Notes: a model not told the origin generated them from the letters alone. A stretch of 64,000 bases of DNA from Cellulomonas flavigena DSM 20109 (GCF_000092865.1 NC_014151.1:744001-808000), one strand, 5' to 3'; numbered from the stretch's first letter, positions 21,015 to 30,945 are shown. Numbers and translations are program-made.

Positions 21015-24000
21015 GTGCTCGACACCCTCCTCGTCGCCAACCGCGGCGAGATCGCGGTGCGGGTGCTGCGGACGGCTCGGGTGCTCGGCATGCGCACGGT
21101 CGCGGTGTACTCCGACGCCGACGCGGCGGCGCCGCACGTCCGCCTGGCCGACGAGGCCGTCCGCCTCGGTCCGGCGCCGGCGGCGGACTCCTACCTGCGC
21201 GGCGACGCCGTGCTCGAGGCTGCGCTCGCCACCGGCGCCGGCGCGGTGCACCCCGGCTACGGGTTCCTCGCCGAGGACGCGGCGTTCGCGACGGCCGTCG
21301 AGGCCGCCGGCCTCGTCTTCGTCGGCCCGACGCCCGGGCAGCTCACGGTCTTCGGTGACAAGCACCGGGCACGCGAGGCCGCGCGGGCCGCCGGTGTCCC
21401 GCTCGTCGCGGGCAGCGGCCTGCTCGCCGACGTCGACGCGGCGCTCGCCGCCGCCGAGGCCGTCGGCTACCCCGTCATGCTCAAGGCCGTCGGCGGCGGC
21501 GGCGGCATCGGCATGCAGGCGTGCGACGGCCCCGACGACCTGCGCGCGGCGTTCGACCGCGTCCGGCGGGTCGCCCGCGCCGGCTTCGGCAACGACGCCG
21601 TGCTGCTCGAGCGGTACGTGCGCCGCGCGCGGCACGTCGAGGTGCAGGTGTTCGGCGACGGGGCGGGGCGCGTGGTCAGCCTGGGGGACCGCGACTGCTC
21701 GCTCCAGCGGCGGCACCAGAAGGTCGTCGAGGAGGCCCCGGCCCCCGGGCTCCCGGACGACGTGCGCGAGCGCCTGGCCGCGTCCGCCCGTGCCCTGACC
21801 GGGTCGGTGGCGTACCGGTCCGCAGGCACGGTCGAGTTCGTCTACGACGTCGACACCCACGACGTCTCCTTCCTCGAGGTCAACACCCGGCTGCAGGTCG
21901 AGCACACCGTCACCGAGGAGGTCACGGGCATCGACCTCGTCGGCTGGATGCTGCGGCTGGCGCGCGGTGACGCGGACCTGCGCGCCGAGCTCGCCGCGCT
22001 GCCCCTCGACGGCCCGCCCCTGCGCGGCCACGCCGTCGAGGCGCGCGTCTACGCCGAGGACCCGCGCCGCGGCCACCGCCCGGGAGCCGGCCTGCTCACG
22101 CACGTCGCGTACCCGCCGGGCGTCCGCGTCGACGGCTGGGCCGAGGCGGGGCAGGAGGTCACCACGCACTACGACCCGCTGCTCGCCAAGGTCGTCGTGC
22201 ACGCCGCCGACCGCACCGCCGCCCTCGACGCCGCCGCGGTCGCGCTCGCGGCCACCGAGCTGGTGGGCGTCGCGACGAACCTGCCGCAGCTGCGCGCCGC
22301 GGTCGCCGACGACGACGTGCGCGCCGCCGCCCACACCACCGGCACGCTCGCGGGCGTCGTCGACGACGAGCCGTGGGTCGAGGTGCTGCGCCCGGGCGTC
22401 ATGACGACGGTGCAGGACTGGCCCGGGCGCCTCGGGCACTGGGACGTCGGGGTGCCGCCGTCGGGACCCATGGACGACCTGTCGTTCCGCCTCGGCAACG
22501 TCGCGCTCGGCAACCCCGAGGGCGCGCCGGGGCTGGAGTGCACGCTCACCGGCCCGCGGCTGCGGTTCAGCCACGCCGCGACGGTGTGCGTCACGGGCGC
22601 CGCCGCACCGGTGACGCTCGACGGCGCGACCGTGCCGCAGTGGGAGCCGGTGGCCGTGCCGGCCGGCGGCGTGCTCGACGTCGGGACGCCCTGCGGGGCG
22701 GGTCTGCGCACGTACGTGCTGGTCCGCGGGGGCCTGGACGTGCCGCGCTACCTGGGGTCGGCGGCCACGTTCGCGCTCGGCGGCTTCGGTGGGTACACGG
22801 GGCAGGCGCTGGTGACGGGCGACGTCCTGGTGCCCGCGCCGGTCAGCGACGATGCGCCCGCGCCCGCGCCCTCGGCCGTGCCGCAGGAGGCGCGCCCGGC
22901 GCTGGTCCACGCGTGGGAGGTCGCCGTCCAGGAGGGCCCGCAGCCCGCGCCGACGTACTTCACGCGGGACGACATGGCGATGCTCACGGGCGCGACCTGG
23001 CACGTGCAGGCCCACGCCAACCGCACGGGCGTGCGCCTCACCGGGCCGCGGCCGCGGTGGGCGCGGCCCGACGGCGGCGAGGCGGGCCTGCACCCGTCGA
23101 ACCTGCACGACAACCCCTACTCCGTCGGCGCGCTCAACGTCTCGGGGGACACGCCCATCCTGCTCGGGCCGGACGGGCCGTCGCTCGGCGGGTTCGCCTG
23201 CCCGCTGACGGTGGTCGTGGGGCACCGCTGGAAGCTCGGGCAGCTGCGGCCGGGTGACACCGTGCGGCTCGTGCCCGTGCCGGCCGCGACTGCCGACGTG
23301 CTGCGGGCGTCGACCGTGCGACGCGCGGCCGCGGTGGTCCCGCCGGACCTCGCGACGGGCACCGACGGCGACGACGGTGTGCTCGCGCGCGTCGCCGGCG
23401 ACCCCGCCGACCCGCTCGGGCGCCCCGACGTCGTCTACCTGCGCGGCGCCGACGACAACGTGCTCGTCGAGTACGGCCCGATGGTGCTCGACCTCGGTCT
23501 GCGGATGCGCGTGCACGCGCTCGGCGAGGCGCTCCGGGCGCGGGCGCTGCCCGGCGTCGTCGACGTCACGCCCGGCGTGCGCAGCCTGCACGTGCACGTC
23601 GACCCGGCCCTGCTGCCCGTGCCTGCGCTCGTCGACGTGCTCGTCGCGATCGAGGCCGACCTGCCCGCGACCACCGACCTCGAGGTGCCGTCGCGGCGCG
23701 TGCACCTGCCGCTGTCGTTCGACGACCCGGCCGTCGCCGAGGCCGTCGCCCGGTACGCCGTGGGCGTGCGGCCGCAGGCGCCGTGGCTGCCGTCGAACGT
23801 CGAGTTCGTGCGGCGCGTCAACGGGCTGGCGTCGGGCGACGACGTGCTGGCGACCATGACGCGGGCCGAGTACCTCGTCCTCGGGCTCGGCGACGTCTAC
23901 CTGGGCGCCCCGCTCGCCGTGCCGCTCGACCCGCGCCACCGGCTCATGACCACCAAGTACAACCCCGCGCGCACGTGGACCGCGTCGGGGACCGTCGGGC

Positions 24001-24653
24001 TCGGCGGGCAGTACCTGTGCGTGTACGGCATGGACTCCCCGGGCGGGTACCAGCTCGTCGGGCGCACCCTGCCCGTGTGGTCCGGTCACCGGCAGCACGG
24101 TGCCTTCGAGGCCGGTGTGCCGTGGCTGCTGCGGTTCTTCGACCGGATCGTGTGGCACCCCGTGGGCGCCGCCGAGCTCGCCGAGCAGCGCGCCGCGTTC
24201 GCGGCCGGGCGGCTCGACGTGCGCGTCGAGCACGGCACGTTCCGCTACCGCGACCACCTCGAGCTGCTCGCGGAGCACACCGACGCGATCGCGGCGTTCC
24301 GCGCGCGGCAGGCCGATGCCTTCGCCGCGGAGCGCGCCGCCTGGGCCGCTGCGGGCGAGCTCGACACGGTGGCGGACGCACCTGCGCCGGCCGCCGTCGA
24401 ACCGTCCGCCCCCGTCGAGCTCGACGCCGGCCACGTGCTCGTCGAGGCGCCGATGGTCGCGTCGGTGTGGCGCGTCGAGGCGGCCGCGGGGGCGGACGTG
24501 CGTGCCGGTGACCCGCTCGTCGCCCTCGAGGCGATGAAGCTCGAGCTCGCCGTCGCGGCCCCGTCCGACGGGCGGGTGGTGCAGGTGCTCGTGGAGCCCG
24601 GCCAGCAGGTGGGCCCGGGCGCGCCGCTCGCGGTGCTGGCGGTGGACGCGTGA
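21015..24653 (+). CDS. uca: Urea carboxylase (biotin-dependent)
   Basis: A 1212-residue multidomain enzyme that carboxylates urea to allophanate with ATP and bicarbonate. Order: biotin carboxylase (about 1-450; LLVANRGEIAVRVLRTAR, KAVGGGGGIGM, LEVNTRLQVEHTVTE), a KipA-like region (about 455-760; VLRPGVMTTVQDWPGRLGHWD, GVPPSGPMDDLSFRLGN), a KipI-like region (about 810-1010; DDNVLVEYGPMVLDLGLRMR) and a C-terminal biotin carrier with EAMKLEL, biotinyl Lys1175. GTG 21015 puts the first motif in place. Some relatives prefer guanidine; the allophanate hydrolase and urea importer next door favour urea here. Confidence 0.93.
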   Translation: MLDTLLVANRGEIAVRVLRTARVLGMRTVAVYSDADAAAPHVRLADEAVRLGPAPAADSYLRGDAVLEAALATGAGAVHPGYGFLAEDAAFATAVEAAGLVFVGPTPGQLTVFGDKHRAREAARAAGVPLVAGSGLLADVDAALAAAEAVGYPVMLKAVGGGGGIGMQACDGPDDLRAAFDRVRRVARAGFGNDAVLLERYVRRARHVEVQVFGDGAGRVVSLGDRDCSLQRRHQKVVEEAPAPGLPDDVRERLAASARALTGSVAYRSAGTVEFVYDVDTHDVSFLEVNTRLQVEHTVTEEVTGIDLVGWMLRLARGDADLRAELAALPLDGPPLRGHAVEARVYAEDPRRGHRPGAGLLTHVAYPPGVRVDGWAEAGQEVTTHYDPLLAKVVVHAADRTAALDAAAVALAATELVGVATNLPQLRAAVADDDVRAAAHTTGTLAGVVDDEPWVEVLRPGVMTTVQDWPGRLGHWDVGVPPSGPMDDLSFRLGNVALGNPEGAPGLECTLTGPRLRFSHAATVCVTGAAAPVTLDGATVPQWEPVAVPAGGVLDVGTPCGAGLRTYVLVRGGLDVPRYLGSAATFALGGFGGYTGQALVTGDVLVPAPVSDDAPAPAPSAVPQEARPALVHAWEVAVQEGPQPAPTYFTRDDMAMLTGATWHVQAHANRTGVRLTGPRPRWARPDGGEAGLHPSNLHDNPYSVGALNVSGDTPILLGPDGPSLGGFACPLTVVVGHRWKLGQLRPGDTVRLVPVPAATADVLRASTVRRAAAVVPPDLATGTDGDDGVLARVAGDPADPLGRPDVVYLRGADDNVLVEYGPMVLDLGLRMRVHALGEALRARALPGVVDVTPGVRSLHVHVDPALLPVPALVDVLVAIEADLPATTDLEVPSRRVHLPLSFDDPAVAEAVARYAVGVRPQAPWLPSNVEFVRRVNGLASGDDVLATMTRAEYLVLGLGDVYLGAPLAVPLDPRHRLMTTKYNPARTWTASGTVGLGGQYLCVYGMDSPGGYQLVGRTLPVWSGHRQHGAFEAGVPWLLRFFDRIVWHPVGAAELAEQRAAFAAGRLDVRVEHGTFRYRDHLELLAEHTDAIAAFRARQADAFAAERAAWAAAGELDTVADAPAPAAVEPSAPVELDAGHVLVEAPMVASVWRVEAAAGADVRAGDPLVALEAMKLELAVAAPSDGRVVQVLVEPGQQVGPGAPLAVLAVDA

Positions 24654-26452
24654 ACGGGGGAGACGTGAGCAGCGTGGACGTGACCAGGACCGACGTGACC
24701 GGGGCCGAGGTGACCGGGGCCGACGGTGTCGCGACGGTGCGCGTGCGCGCGGCGTACGCGCGGCTGCGCGAGGTGGACCGGCCCGAGGTGTGGACCCTGC
24801 TGCTGCCCGAGGCCGACGCGCTCGCGGCCGCCGCCGACGTGGACGCCCGCCTCGCGCGGGGCGAGGACCTGCCCCTCGCGGGCCGGACCCTGGCCGTCAA
24901 GGACAACGTCGACGTCGCCGGTCTGCCGACGACCGCCGGCTGCCCCTCGTACGCGACCGACCCGCGTGGCCGGCCGGGCGCCGCGCCGCGCACCGCACCC
25001 GCCGTGCAGGCGCTCGTCGACGCGGGCGGCGTCGTCCTCGGCAAGACCAACCTCGACCAGTTCGCCACCGGGCTCGTCGGCACCCGCAGCCCGTACGGCG
25101 CGGTGCGGCACGCGTGGCTCGACGGGCGCGTGTCCGGCGGGTCGTCGTCCGGGTCGGCCGTGGCCGTGGCGCTCGGCGTCGCCGACGTCGGCGTCGGCAC
25201 CGACACCGCCGGTTCCGGCCGTGTGCCCGCCGCGTTCCACGGCATCGTCGGCATCAAGTCGACCGTGGGGCTCGTGCCCACCGCGGGCGTCGTGCCCGCG
25301 TGCCCGTCGTACGACGTCGTCACGACGTTCACGCGCGACCTGGTCACGGGCGTCCTCGCGACGCGCCTCATGGCCGCCGCGCGCGACGACGGCACAGGGC
25401 GCGCGTGGCCCACCGACGTGCGCGTCGGGCTGCCCGACCGTCCCGTTGTCGCGGTCCCGCGGCCCGAGGACCTCACGCCGCTCGTGCCCGCGTGGCGCGA
25501 CGCGTTCGCGGCGGCCGTCGCGCGCGTGCGCGGCACCGGCGCGGTCGTCGTCGAGGTCGACGTGTCCGGCATGCTGCGGGCCGCGCGGCTGCTGTACGAC
25601 GGCGCGATCGTCGCCGAGCGGTACGCCGCGGTCGGGGAGTTCCTCGCGACGTCGCCGCCCGACGCGGACCCGACGGTCGCGTCGATCGTGCTGGCCGGCG
25701 GCGACGTCAGCGCGCCCGACTACGTGCGCGACCGCATGGGCCTGGACGCCGCGCGCGCCGACGCAGAGCGCGTCCTCGCCGGGTGCGACCTGCTGCTGCT
25801 CCCCACGACCGTCGAGCACCCGACGATCGTCGAGGTCGAGGCCGAGCCCGTCGAGGTGAACCGGCGCCTCGGCACGTACACCAACTTCGTCAACCTGCTC
25901 GACCTCGCGGCCGTCGCCGTGCCCGCCGGGGAGGCCGACGGCGGGCCGTTCGGCGTCACCGTGCTCGCGCGGGCGTTCGACGACCAGCTCGCCGTGGACC
26001 TCGCGGCGCGGCTGCTGGACGAAGGTGGCGCGGGCGACGCCCGGCACGGACCGCTGCTCGTGCCGGGCACCGTCGAGCTGCTGGTCGTCGGTGCCCACCT
26101 GCGCGGGCAGCCGCTCAACGGCCGGCTCACCGACCTGGGCGCACGGTTCGAACGCGACGTCGTCACGTCCGACGCCTACCGGCTCGTGGCACTGCCCACG
26201 ACGCCCGCCAGACCGGGGCTCGTGCGCGTCGGCCCCGGCGCCGGCGCGCACATCGCCGGCGAGGTCTGGCGGCTGTCGACCGGAGCGCTCGGGCGGTTCC
26301 TCGCAGCGCTGCCGGCCCCCATGTACCTGGGCCCGGTCGAGCTCACCGACGGTGAGTGGGTCGTCGGGTTCGGCTGCTCGCCCGAGGCCGCCGCGGGCGC
26401 GCACGACGTCACGGCCACCGGGGGGTGGCGCGCTGCGCTCGCTCTGCGGTAG
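24650..26452 (+). CDS. atzF: Allophanate hydrolase
   Basis: A 600-residue amidase-signature enzyme that splits allophanate to ammonia and CO2, completing ATP-dependent urea degradation. The Ser-cisSer-Lys triad fits K84 (AVKDNVD), S165 (in SGGSSSGS, 162-169) and S189 (DTAGSGRVPA), with the 24-residue spacing of the family. The C-terminal ~120 residues (LVVGAHLRGQPLNGRLTDLGA onward) form the extra domain typical of AtzF-type enzymes. The GTG start overlaps the carboxylase stop as GTGA, so the two enzymes are co-translated. Confidence 0.95.
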   Translation: MNGGDVSSVDVTRTDVTGAEVTGADGVATVRVRAAYARLREVDRPEVWTLLLPEADALAAAADVDARLARGEDLPLAGRTLAVKDNVDVAGLPTTAGCPSYATDPRGRPGAAPRTAPAVQALVDAGGVVLGKTNLDQFATGLVGTRSPYGAVRHAWLDGRVSGGSSSGSAVAVALGVADVGVGTDTAGSGRVPAAFHGIVGIKSTVGLVPTAGVVPACPSYDVVTTFTRDLVTGVLATRLMAAARDDGTGRAWPTDVRVGLPDRPVVAVPRPEDLTPLVPAWRDAFAAAVARVRGTGAVVVEVDVSGMLRAARLLYDGAIVAERYAAVGEFLATSPPDADPTVASIVLAGGDVSAPDYVRDRMGLDAARADAERVLAGCDLLLLPTTVEHPTIVEVEAEPVEVNRRLGTYTNFVNLLDLAAVAVPAGEADGGPFGVTVLARAFDDQLAVDLAARLLDEGGAGDARHGPLLVPGTVELLVVGAHLRGQPLNGRLTDLGARFERDVVTSDAYRLVALPTTPARPGLVRVGPGAGAHIAGEVWRLSTGALGRFLAALPAPMYLGPVELTDGEWVVGFGCSPEAAAGAHDVTATGGWRAALALR

Positions 26453-26621
26453 GCCGGGCGGGTGAGGCGCGGATCCGCAGCCCGCCCACCGAGCCCACCG
26501 CTCCTGCCAGGTCGGCACCAGCACGACCGCCTGGCAACCCGCGACCCGCGTGGTCGCCCAGGTCAGCACCCCATCGCCGCCCGGTCGCCGCACCGGTCGG
26601 CCCGACACGAGGAGCACCACC
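26453..26621 (+). promoter_or_regulatory. Possible structured leader before the metal permease
   Basis: The 169 bases between atzF and the NikMN-like gene contain TGCCAGG pairing with CCTGGCA (about 26512-26546), then a GCGACC/GGTCGC hairpin, then CCAGGTCAGCACC. The GGCAACCC, hairpin, CAGGTCA order loosely recalls actinobacterial SAM-type riboswitch cores, but the pairing stem that would close the structure is not evident. Treat it as a candidate RNA element only. Confidence 0.25.
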
Positions 26622-27620
26622 GTGCACGTCCCCGACCAGTACCTGTCCGACCCCGTGTCGGCCGTGACCGCCGTCGTCGCCGGCGCCGCCGTCGCGGGCG
26701 CCGCGGTGCACGCCCGCCGCGCCGGCCACGCCCCGCACCCCGCCCTCGTCGGCGCCACCACCGCCGCGGTGTTCGGGCTGCAGATGCTCAACTACCCCGT
26801 CGCCGCCGGCACCAGCGGGCACCTGCTGGGCGGTGCCCTCACCGCCGCGCTGCTCGGCCCCGCGTGGGGCGTGCTGTCCGTGACCGTCGTGCTCGCCGTG
26901 CAGGCGCTCGTGTTCGCCGACGGCGGCCTCACCGCGCTCGGCACGAACACGCTGCTCATGGCGGTCGTCGGCACGCTCGTCGGCTGGGCCGCGGCGCGGG
27001 GCGTGCTCACGCTGCTGCGGCGCGGCGAGGAGCGTGCGCGTGCCGGTCGTGCCGCGGGTGCCGCCGTCGCGCCGTGCGCCGCCGCGGCCGGGGGAGCAGC
27101 CGGCGTCGTGGCAGCCGCCGCCGCGTTCGTCGCCCTGTACGCGCTCGGCGGGACGGTCCCGGTCGCGACCGGTGCGCTGACCGGGCAGATGCTGGGTGTG
27201 CACCTGCTCGTCGGTGTCGGGGAGGCCGTGATCACCGGGGCGGTCGTCGCAGTCGTCGTCGCGCTGCGCCCGGAGGTGCTCGCGCTGACGGCCACGCCGG
27301 GCGACCGGCCCGAGGCGCGCGTGCGGTCCGCTGCGCTCGTGCCGGCCGGTGCCCTGGCAGGCGTCGCGGTGCTCGCCGCGGTCGCGCTGTCGCCGCTCGC
27401 ATCGGCAGCGCCCGACGGGCTCGAGGCCACGGCGGAGCGCGTCGGGTTCGCGGGAGCCGCCCGTGACCACGCGCTCGCGGGTGCCCCGCTGGCGGACTAC
27501 GGCGACGCGGGCGGCATCCTCGTCGGCGTCGCCGGCGTCGTCGGCGTCGTCGCGTGCCTCGCCCTCGCGGCGGCGCTCGCGCGGGCCGTCGTCGGCCGCC
27601 GGAGCGCGACCTGCGCCTGA
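26622..27620 (+). CDS. NikMN/CbiMN-type energy-coupling-factor metal permease
   Basis: A 332-residue membrane protein. The start VHVPDQYLSDPVSAVTAVV matches the metal-binding N-terminus of CbiM/NikM (Met-His-Ile-Pro-Asp; the start Met comes from GTG 26622, His2 the ligand). Several helices follow, including AVAAGTSGHLLGGALTAALLGP. The C-terminal ~90 residues hold APDGLEATAERVGF, the PDGLE domain of CbiN/NikN, so M and N are fused. Next to the urease genes, nickel supply is the likely job; cobalt is possible. No ATPase or Q-type permease follows, so partners must be encoded elsewhere. Confidence 0.88.
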   Translation: MHVPDQYLSDPVSAVTAVVAGAAVAGAAVHARRAGHAPHPALVGATTAAVFGLQMLNYPVAAGTSGHLLGGALTAALLGPAWGVLSVTVVLAVQALVFADGGLTALGTNTLLMAVVGTLVGWAAARGVLTLLRRGEERARAGRAAGAAVAPCAAAAGGAAGVVAAAAAFVALYALGGTVPVATGALTGQMLGVHLLVGVGEAVITGAVVAVVVALRPEVLALTATPGDRPEARVRSAALVPAGALAGVAVLAAVALSPLASAAPDGLEATAERVGFAGAARDHALAGAPLADYGDAGGILVGVAGVVGVVACLALAAALARAVVGRRSATCA

Positions 27621-27793
27621 CGGACGAACCGGCGCGCTCCCTCGCGCCGCCGCCGTGCGAGAGCGATCCGGTCGCGGGCCCACCCTGCCGGGGGGGGGCG
27701 GGTACGGGCGGGTACGGGCGGGCCGACGGGCCCGGCCGGACGTCACGGCCGGCCGCACCGGTGGTCGCGCGAGGTCGGTCCTGCCCCCGGGTG

Positions 27794-28057
27794 TCAGCGG
27801 TCGCGGGCCGGCACGCGCAGGCCGGACGCACGCAGGCGACGGACGAGCTCGCGCGTGCCGACCGGCTCGGCGCCGAGCGCGACGATCTCGTCCCAGCGCT
27901 CGACGGGCACGTCGTAGTGGTCGTGGTCGAAGGCGCGCCGCGGGATGCCGGCGCGGGCCGCGAACGCGTGCAGCTCGTCGTACGAGGCGTCGCTCACCAG
28001 GTGACCCCACACGGTGCCGTGCCGGGGCCACAGCGGCGGGTCGACGAGCACGGTCAC
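27794..28057 (-). CDS. DUF4031 domain protein
   Basis: An 87-residue protein, MTVLVDPPLWPRHGTVWGHLVSDASYDELHAFAA..., matching the small DUF4031 family common in actinobacteria. GTG 28057 gives the family start exactly. Function unknown. It is convergent with the permease gene and divergent from the WXG100 gene. The 173-base gap to the permease holds only short GGGCGGGTAC repeats. Confidence 0.88.
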   Translation of the reverse strand: MTVLVDPPLWPRHGTVWGHLVSDASYDELHAFAARAGIPRRAFDHDHYDVPVERWDEIVALGAEPVGTRELVRRLRASGLRVPARDR

Positions 28058-28291
28058 CGCCCGAGGGTACGTCGCACCGGTGCGGTGCTCGGCACGCCCC
28101 GCACCGCTGACCGGCTGCACCTCGACGGTCCCGCACCATGGCCCAGCCGACCACAGCCCCGCCCTCCGGCGGGCACGTCCACAGATCCCGCCCGTGCGCC
28201 CGTCGGCCGCTCCGCGTGCTCCTAGCGTCGGGGCAAGCCGTCGTCAGCGGCGCCGCTCCCGCGGCCACGGCGGCACCGAGGGAGGACGTCC

Positions 28292-28579
28292 ATGAGGTAC
28301 GAGGTCGACAGCGCACAGCTCGACGGGTCGGCCGCGGCCGTGCTCGCGCGCTCCGCGAGCATCCAGGCGGAGGTCGCGGCGATGCAGCGCCAGCTCACCG
28401 AGCTGCAGGTCACGTGGCGGGGCGGGGCGGCGGGCGCGTTCGGGGCCGTCGTCGCGGAGTGGAACGCCACGCAAGCGCGCGTCGAGCAGTCGCTCGCGCA
28501 GATCGCCGGCGCCATGCAGGCCGCGGCCCGCAGCTACGCCGAGGCCGAGGCGCACGCCGCGCGCCTCTTCGCCCACTGA
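28292..28579 (+). CDS. WXG100-family (ESAT-6-like) protein
   Basis: A 95-residue helical hairpin protein with the central W42-R43-G44 turn (TWRGGAAGAF) and a C-terminal helix with SYAEAEAHA, resembling the YxxxD/E secretion signal of type VII substrates. No ESX/Type VII secretion gene or partner WXG gene is adjacent, so it is either an orphan substrate or acts alone. GGGAGGA lies just before the ATG. Confidence 0.88.
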   Translation: MRYEVDSAQLDGSAAAVLARSASIQAEVAAMQRQLTELQVTWRGGAAGAFGAVVAEWNATQARVEQSLAQIAGAMQAAARSYAEAEAHAARLFAH

Positions 28580-28614
28580 CCGGGCACCCCGCTCGGCCGC
28601 GCACCGGCGGTCGG

Positions 28615-29388
28615 TCAGGCGGGGGTCCCGCTCGTGGTCCCGGTCGCCTGCGCGTCGTCCTGCGCCTCGGCCGCGGTGGCCTCCGCGGCCTCCTCCGCCT
28701 CGATCTTCGTCAGCTCCTTCTCCAGGCGCTGGAGCTCCGCCGCGACGTTCTGACGTGCCGGCTCCTCCCACGACTGGGCGAGCGGGCTGGTGAACAGCGA
28801 CGGTCGCGCGAGCAGCTTGCGCAGGATGCGCACGCGCGCGCGGACGTAGTCGGCGACGGGCAGGTGCGCGTACTCGGCGCGCACGTCGTTCAGGTATGCC
28901 TTGTACCGCTGCGGCTCGGCGGCGAGCATCGCGAGGTCCGCGTCGCACAGCACGGCGCAGTCGCCGTCCGACGGGTCGGGCGAGTGCCGCACGAGCGCGG
29001 AGACCAGCCGCGCGACCTGCTGCGTCTGCGGCTCGGGCACACCCAGCGCGGTGAGCTGCTCGCGGGCGAGGGCCGCGCTCGCGGCCTCGTCCTCCCCGCC
29101 GCGGTTCGCGTACGCCTTGCGCTCGGCGGAGTCGAAGACCGCGCCGTGGTACCAGGCGGCGAGCCGGACGAGGTCGGGGTGGTGCGCCTCCTCGTCGAGC
29201 TCGTCGACGCGGGCCAGGACCTCCACGAGGTGCTTGAGGTTGTGGAAGTGCCGTTCAGGGCGGGTCCACCGCTCGAGGAGGTCCTCGGCGGTGCGGCGGA
29301 TCTCCTCGGCGGGGGCGGTACCCCCGGCCCCGACGACGTTGCGGGTGAATGCCGGCACGAGCCAGGCGGGTGCGTCGTGGACGCCCAT
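28615..29388 (-). CDS. HD-domain-like predicted metal-dependent phosphohydrolase
   Basis: A 257-residue protein. It has RHFHNLKHLVEVL (the first histidine pair), LAAWYHGAVFDS and LVSALVRHSPDPSDGD...LCDADLAML, the pattern of a small HD-superfamily group seen next to regulators in actinobacteria. The C-terminus (about 195-257) is a charged coil, then an Ala/Thr-rich tail. Substrate unknown. Its 5' end lies 9 bases downstream of the histidine kinase stop. Confidence 0.75.
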   Translation of the reverse strand: MGVHDAPAWLVPAFTRNVVGAGGTAPAEEIRRTAEDLLERWTRPERHFHNLKHLVEVLARVDELDEEAHHPDLVRLAAWYHGAVFDSAERKAYANRGGEDEAASAALAREQLTALGVPEPQTQQVARLVSALVRHSPDPSDGDCAVLCDADLAMLAAEPQRYKAYLNDVRAEYAHLPVADYVRARVRILRKLLARPSLFTSPLAQSWEEPARQNVAAELQRLEKELTKIEAEEAAEATAAEAQDDAQATGTTSGTPA

Positions 29389-29397
29389 GGATCAGCC

Positions 29398-30945
29398 TCA
29401 CGAAGGTGGCGACGGAGCGGCCATCGTAGCCACGTCCGGCCCGGCGGTCGCGTCCACCGCCCGAGGATCGGACGCCGGGCCGTCCACGGGGAGCTCGACG
29501 CGCACCGTCGCACCGCCCCCGGGCGTGGTCAGCACCGCCACCGTGCCGCCGTGCGACGCGACGATGGCGGCGACGATCGCCATGCCGAGCCCGGAGCCGC
29601 CGGAGTCGCGACCACGCGACGGGTCGACGCGGTAGAACCGCTCGAACACCCGCGCGGCGTGCTCCGGCGGGATGCCCGGGCCGTGGTCGCGCACCTCGAG
29701 CACGGCGGTCCCGTCGTCCGCCCCCGCGCCCACGACGATCTCGACGGGCGTCGCCGGCGGGGTGTGGCGCGCCGCGTTGCCGACGAGGTTCGCGAGCACC
29801 TGACGCAGCCGCGCCTCGTCGCCGACGACCACGCGCGGAGCCGCCGGGCCGGCGATCGTCTCCAGCCGCACCGGCCGCTGGGGGTCCAACGCGCGCAGGT
29901 CGCTGACCGCGTCCGCCGCCAGCACGGTGAGATCGACCGGGCCGGTCTGTCCCCCCCGGCCCTCGTCGAGACGGGCGAGCGCCAGCAGGTCCTCGACCAG
30001 GGACCCCATGCGGGTCGCCGAGCCCTCGATGCGGGCCATGGTGTCGGCGACCTGCTCGGGCGTCGTCGTCGCGCCCATCCGGTACAGCTCGGCGTAGCCG
30101 CGCAACGTGGCCAGCGGCGTGCGGAGCTCGTGCGACGCGTCCGCCACGAACCGTCGCATGCGGGCCTCCGACGCGGTCCGGGCGTCGAACGCCTCCTCGA
30201 TCTGGCTGAGCATGCCGTTGAGCGCCACGCCGAGCCGCCCGACCTCCGTGCTCGCGGGTGCCACCGGCACGCGCTGGGACAGGTCGCCCGCGGCGATCTC
30301 GGCCGCGGTCCGTTCGATCGCGTCCAGCGGCCGCAGCGAGCGGCGCGCCGCCCAGCGCCCCGCCAGGACCCCCGCTCCGACGATGACCAGGCCCGACAGC
30401 GCCAGGCTCCAGGCCATCCGCACCGTGGTCGCGTGCATGTCCCGCAGCGGCAGCCCCACGACGACGGACCCCACCGTGCCGTCGGGTGCCTGGAACGGGT
30501 ACGCGACGACGCGCCACGGCGACCCGGGCCGCGTGGACGCGACCGTGAACGGCTCGCCGATGCCGGCCGACGCGTCCAGGGCGGACAGGTCACGGACCCG
30601 GGGCGTGCCGTACGCGGACTCCGTGGCCGGGCTCACGAGGGCGGCTTCCTCGTCCGCCGCCTGCACCCGCACGTAGTAGTCGGTGGGGCCGATGTGGCCG
30701 CCCTGGTTGGTGAGGTAGCGCAACGCGTCCGCGGCGACCGACCTCGCCTCCGTCGCGAGCTTGTCGTCGACCAGCGCCAGCATGTTCCGCTCGAGCAGGC
30801 TGGTCGCCGTCGTGCCGACGGCCACGAGACCGGCGCTCAGCAGCAGCGCGGTGATCACGACGAGGCGTCGCTGCAGGGACGTCGCGTCCCACAGTCCCCG
30901 GAGACGCGCCCCCGTGTCCTGCGGCTCGCCGTCCGTGCGCGTCAC
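29398..30945 (-). CDS. Two-component sensor histidine kinase
   Basis: A 515-residue membrane kinase. It has a membrane helix at about 25-47, an extracytoplasmic sensor region (about 50-170), a second helix near 175-197 and a HAMP domain. Next come the HisKA site ASHELRTPLATLRG with the phosphorylated histidine and a HATPase domain (NLVGNAARHTP, DHGPGIPPEHAARVFERFYR, GGSGLGMAIV). The GTG start overlaps the regulator stop as GTGA. The pair resembles the TcrY/TcrX or MprB/MprA type; the stimulus is unknown. Confidence 0.95.
   Translation of the reverse strand: MTRTDGEPQDTGARLRGLWDATSLQRRLVVITALLLSAGLVAVGTTATSLLERNMLALVDDKLATEARSVAADALRYLTNQGGHIGPTDYYVRVQAADEEAALVSPATESAYGTPRVRDLSALDASAGIGEPFTVASTRPGSPWRVVAYPFQAPDGTVGSVVVGLPLRDMHATTVRMAWSLALSGLVIVGAGVLAGRWAARRSLRPLDAIERTAAEIAAGDLSQRVPVAPASTEVGRLGVALNGMLSQIEEAFDARTASEARMRRFVADASHELRTPLATLRGYAELYRMGATTTPEQVADTMARIEGSATRMGSLVEDLLALARLDEGRGGQTGPVDLTVLAADAVSDLRALDPQRPVRLETIAGPAAPRVVVGDEARLRQVLANLVGNAARHTPPATPVEIVVGAGADDGTAVLEVRDHGPGIPPEHAARVFERFYRVDPSRGRDSGGSGLGMAIVAAIVASHGGTVAVLTTPGGGATVRVELPVDGPASDPRAVDATAGPDVATMAAPSPPS

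Noticed and set aside
20919..24434. A 1171-codon leftward frame opposite urea carboxylase
   Set aside because: It has Arg/Gly/Val/Asp-biased composition typical of antisense frames in high-GC DNA; the rightward frame has all urea carboxylase domains.
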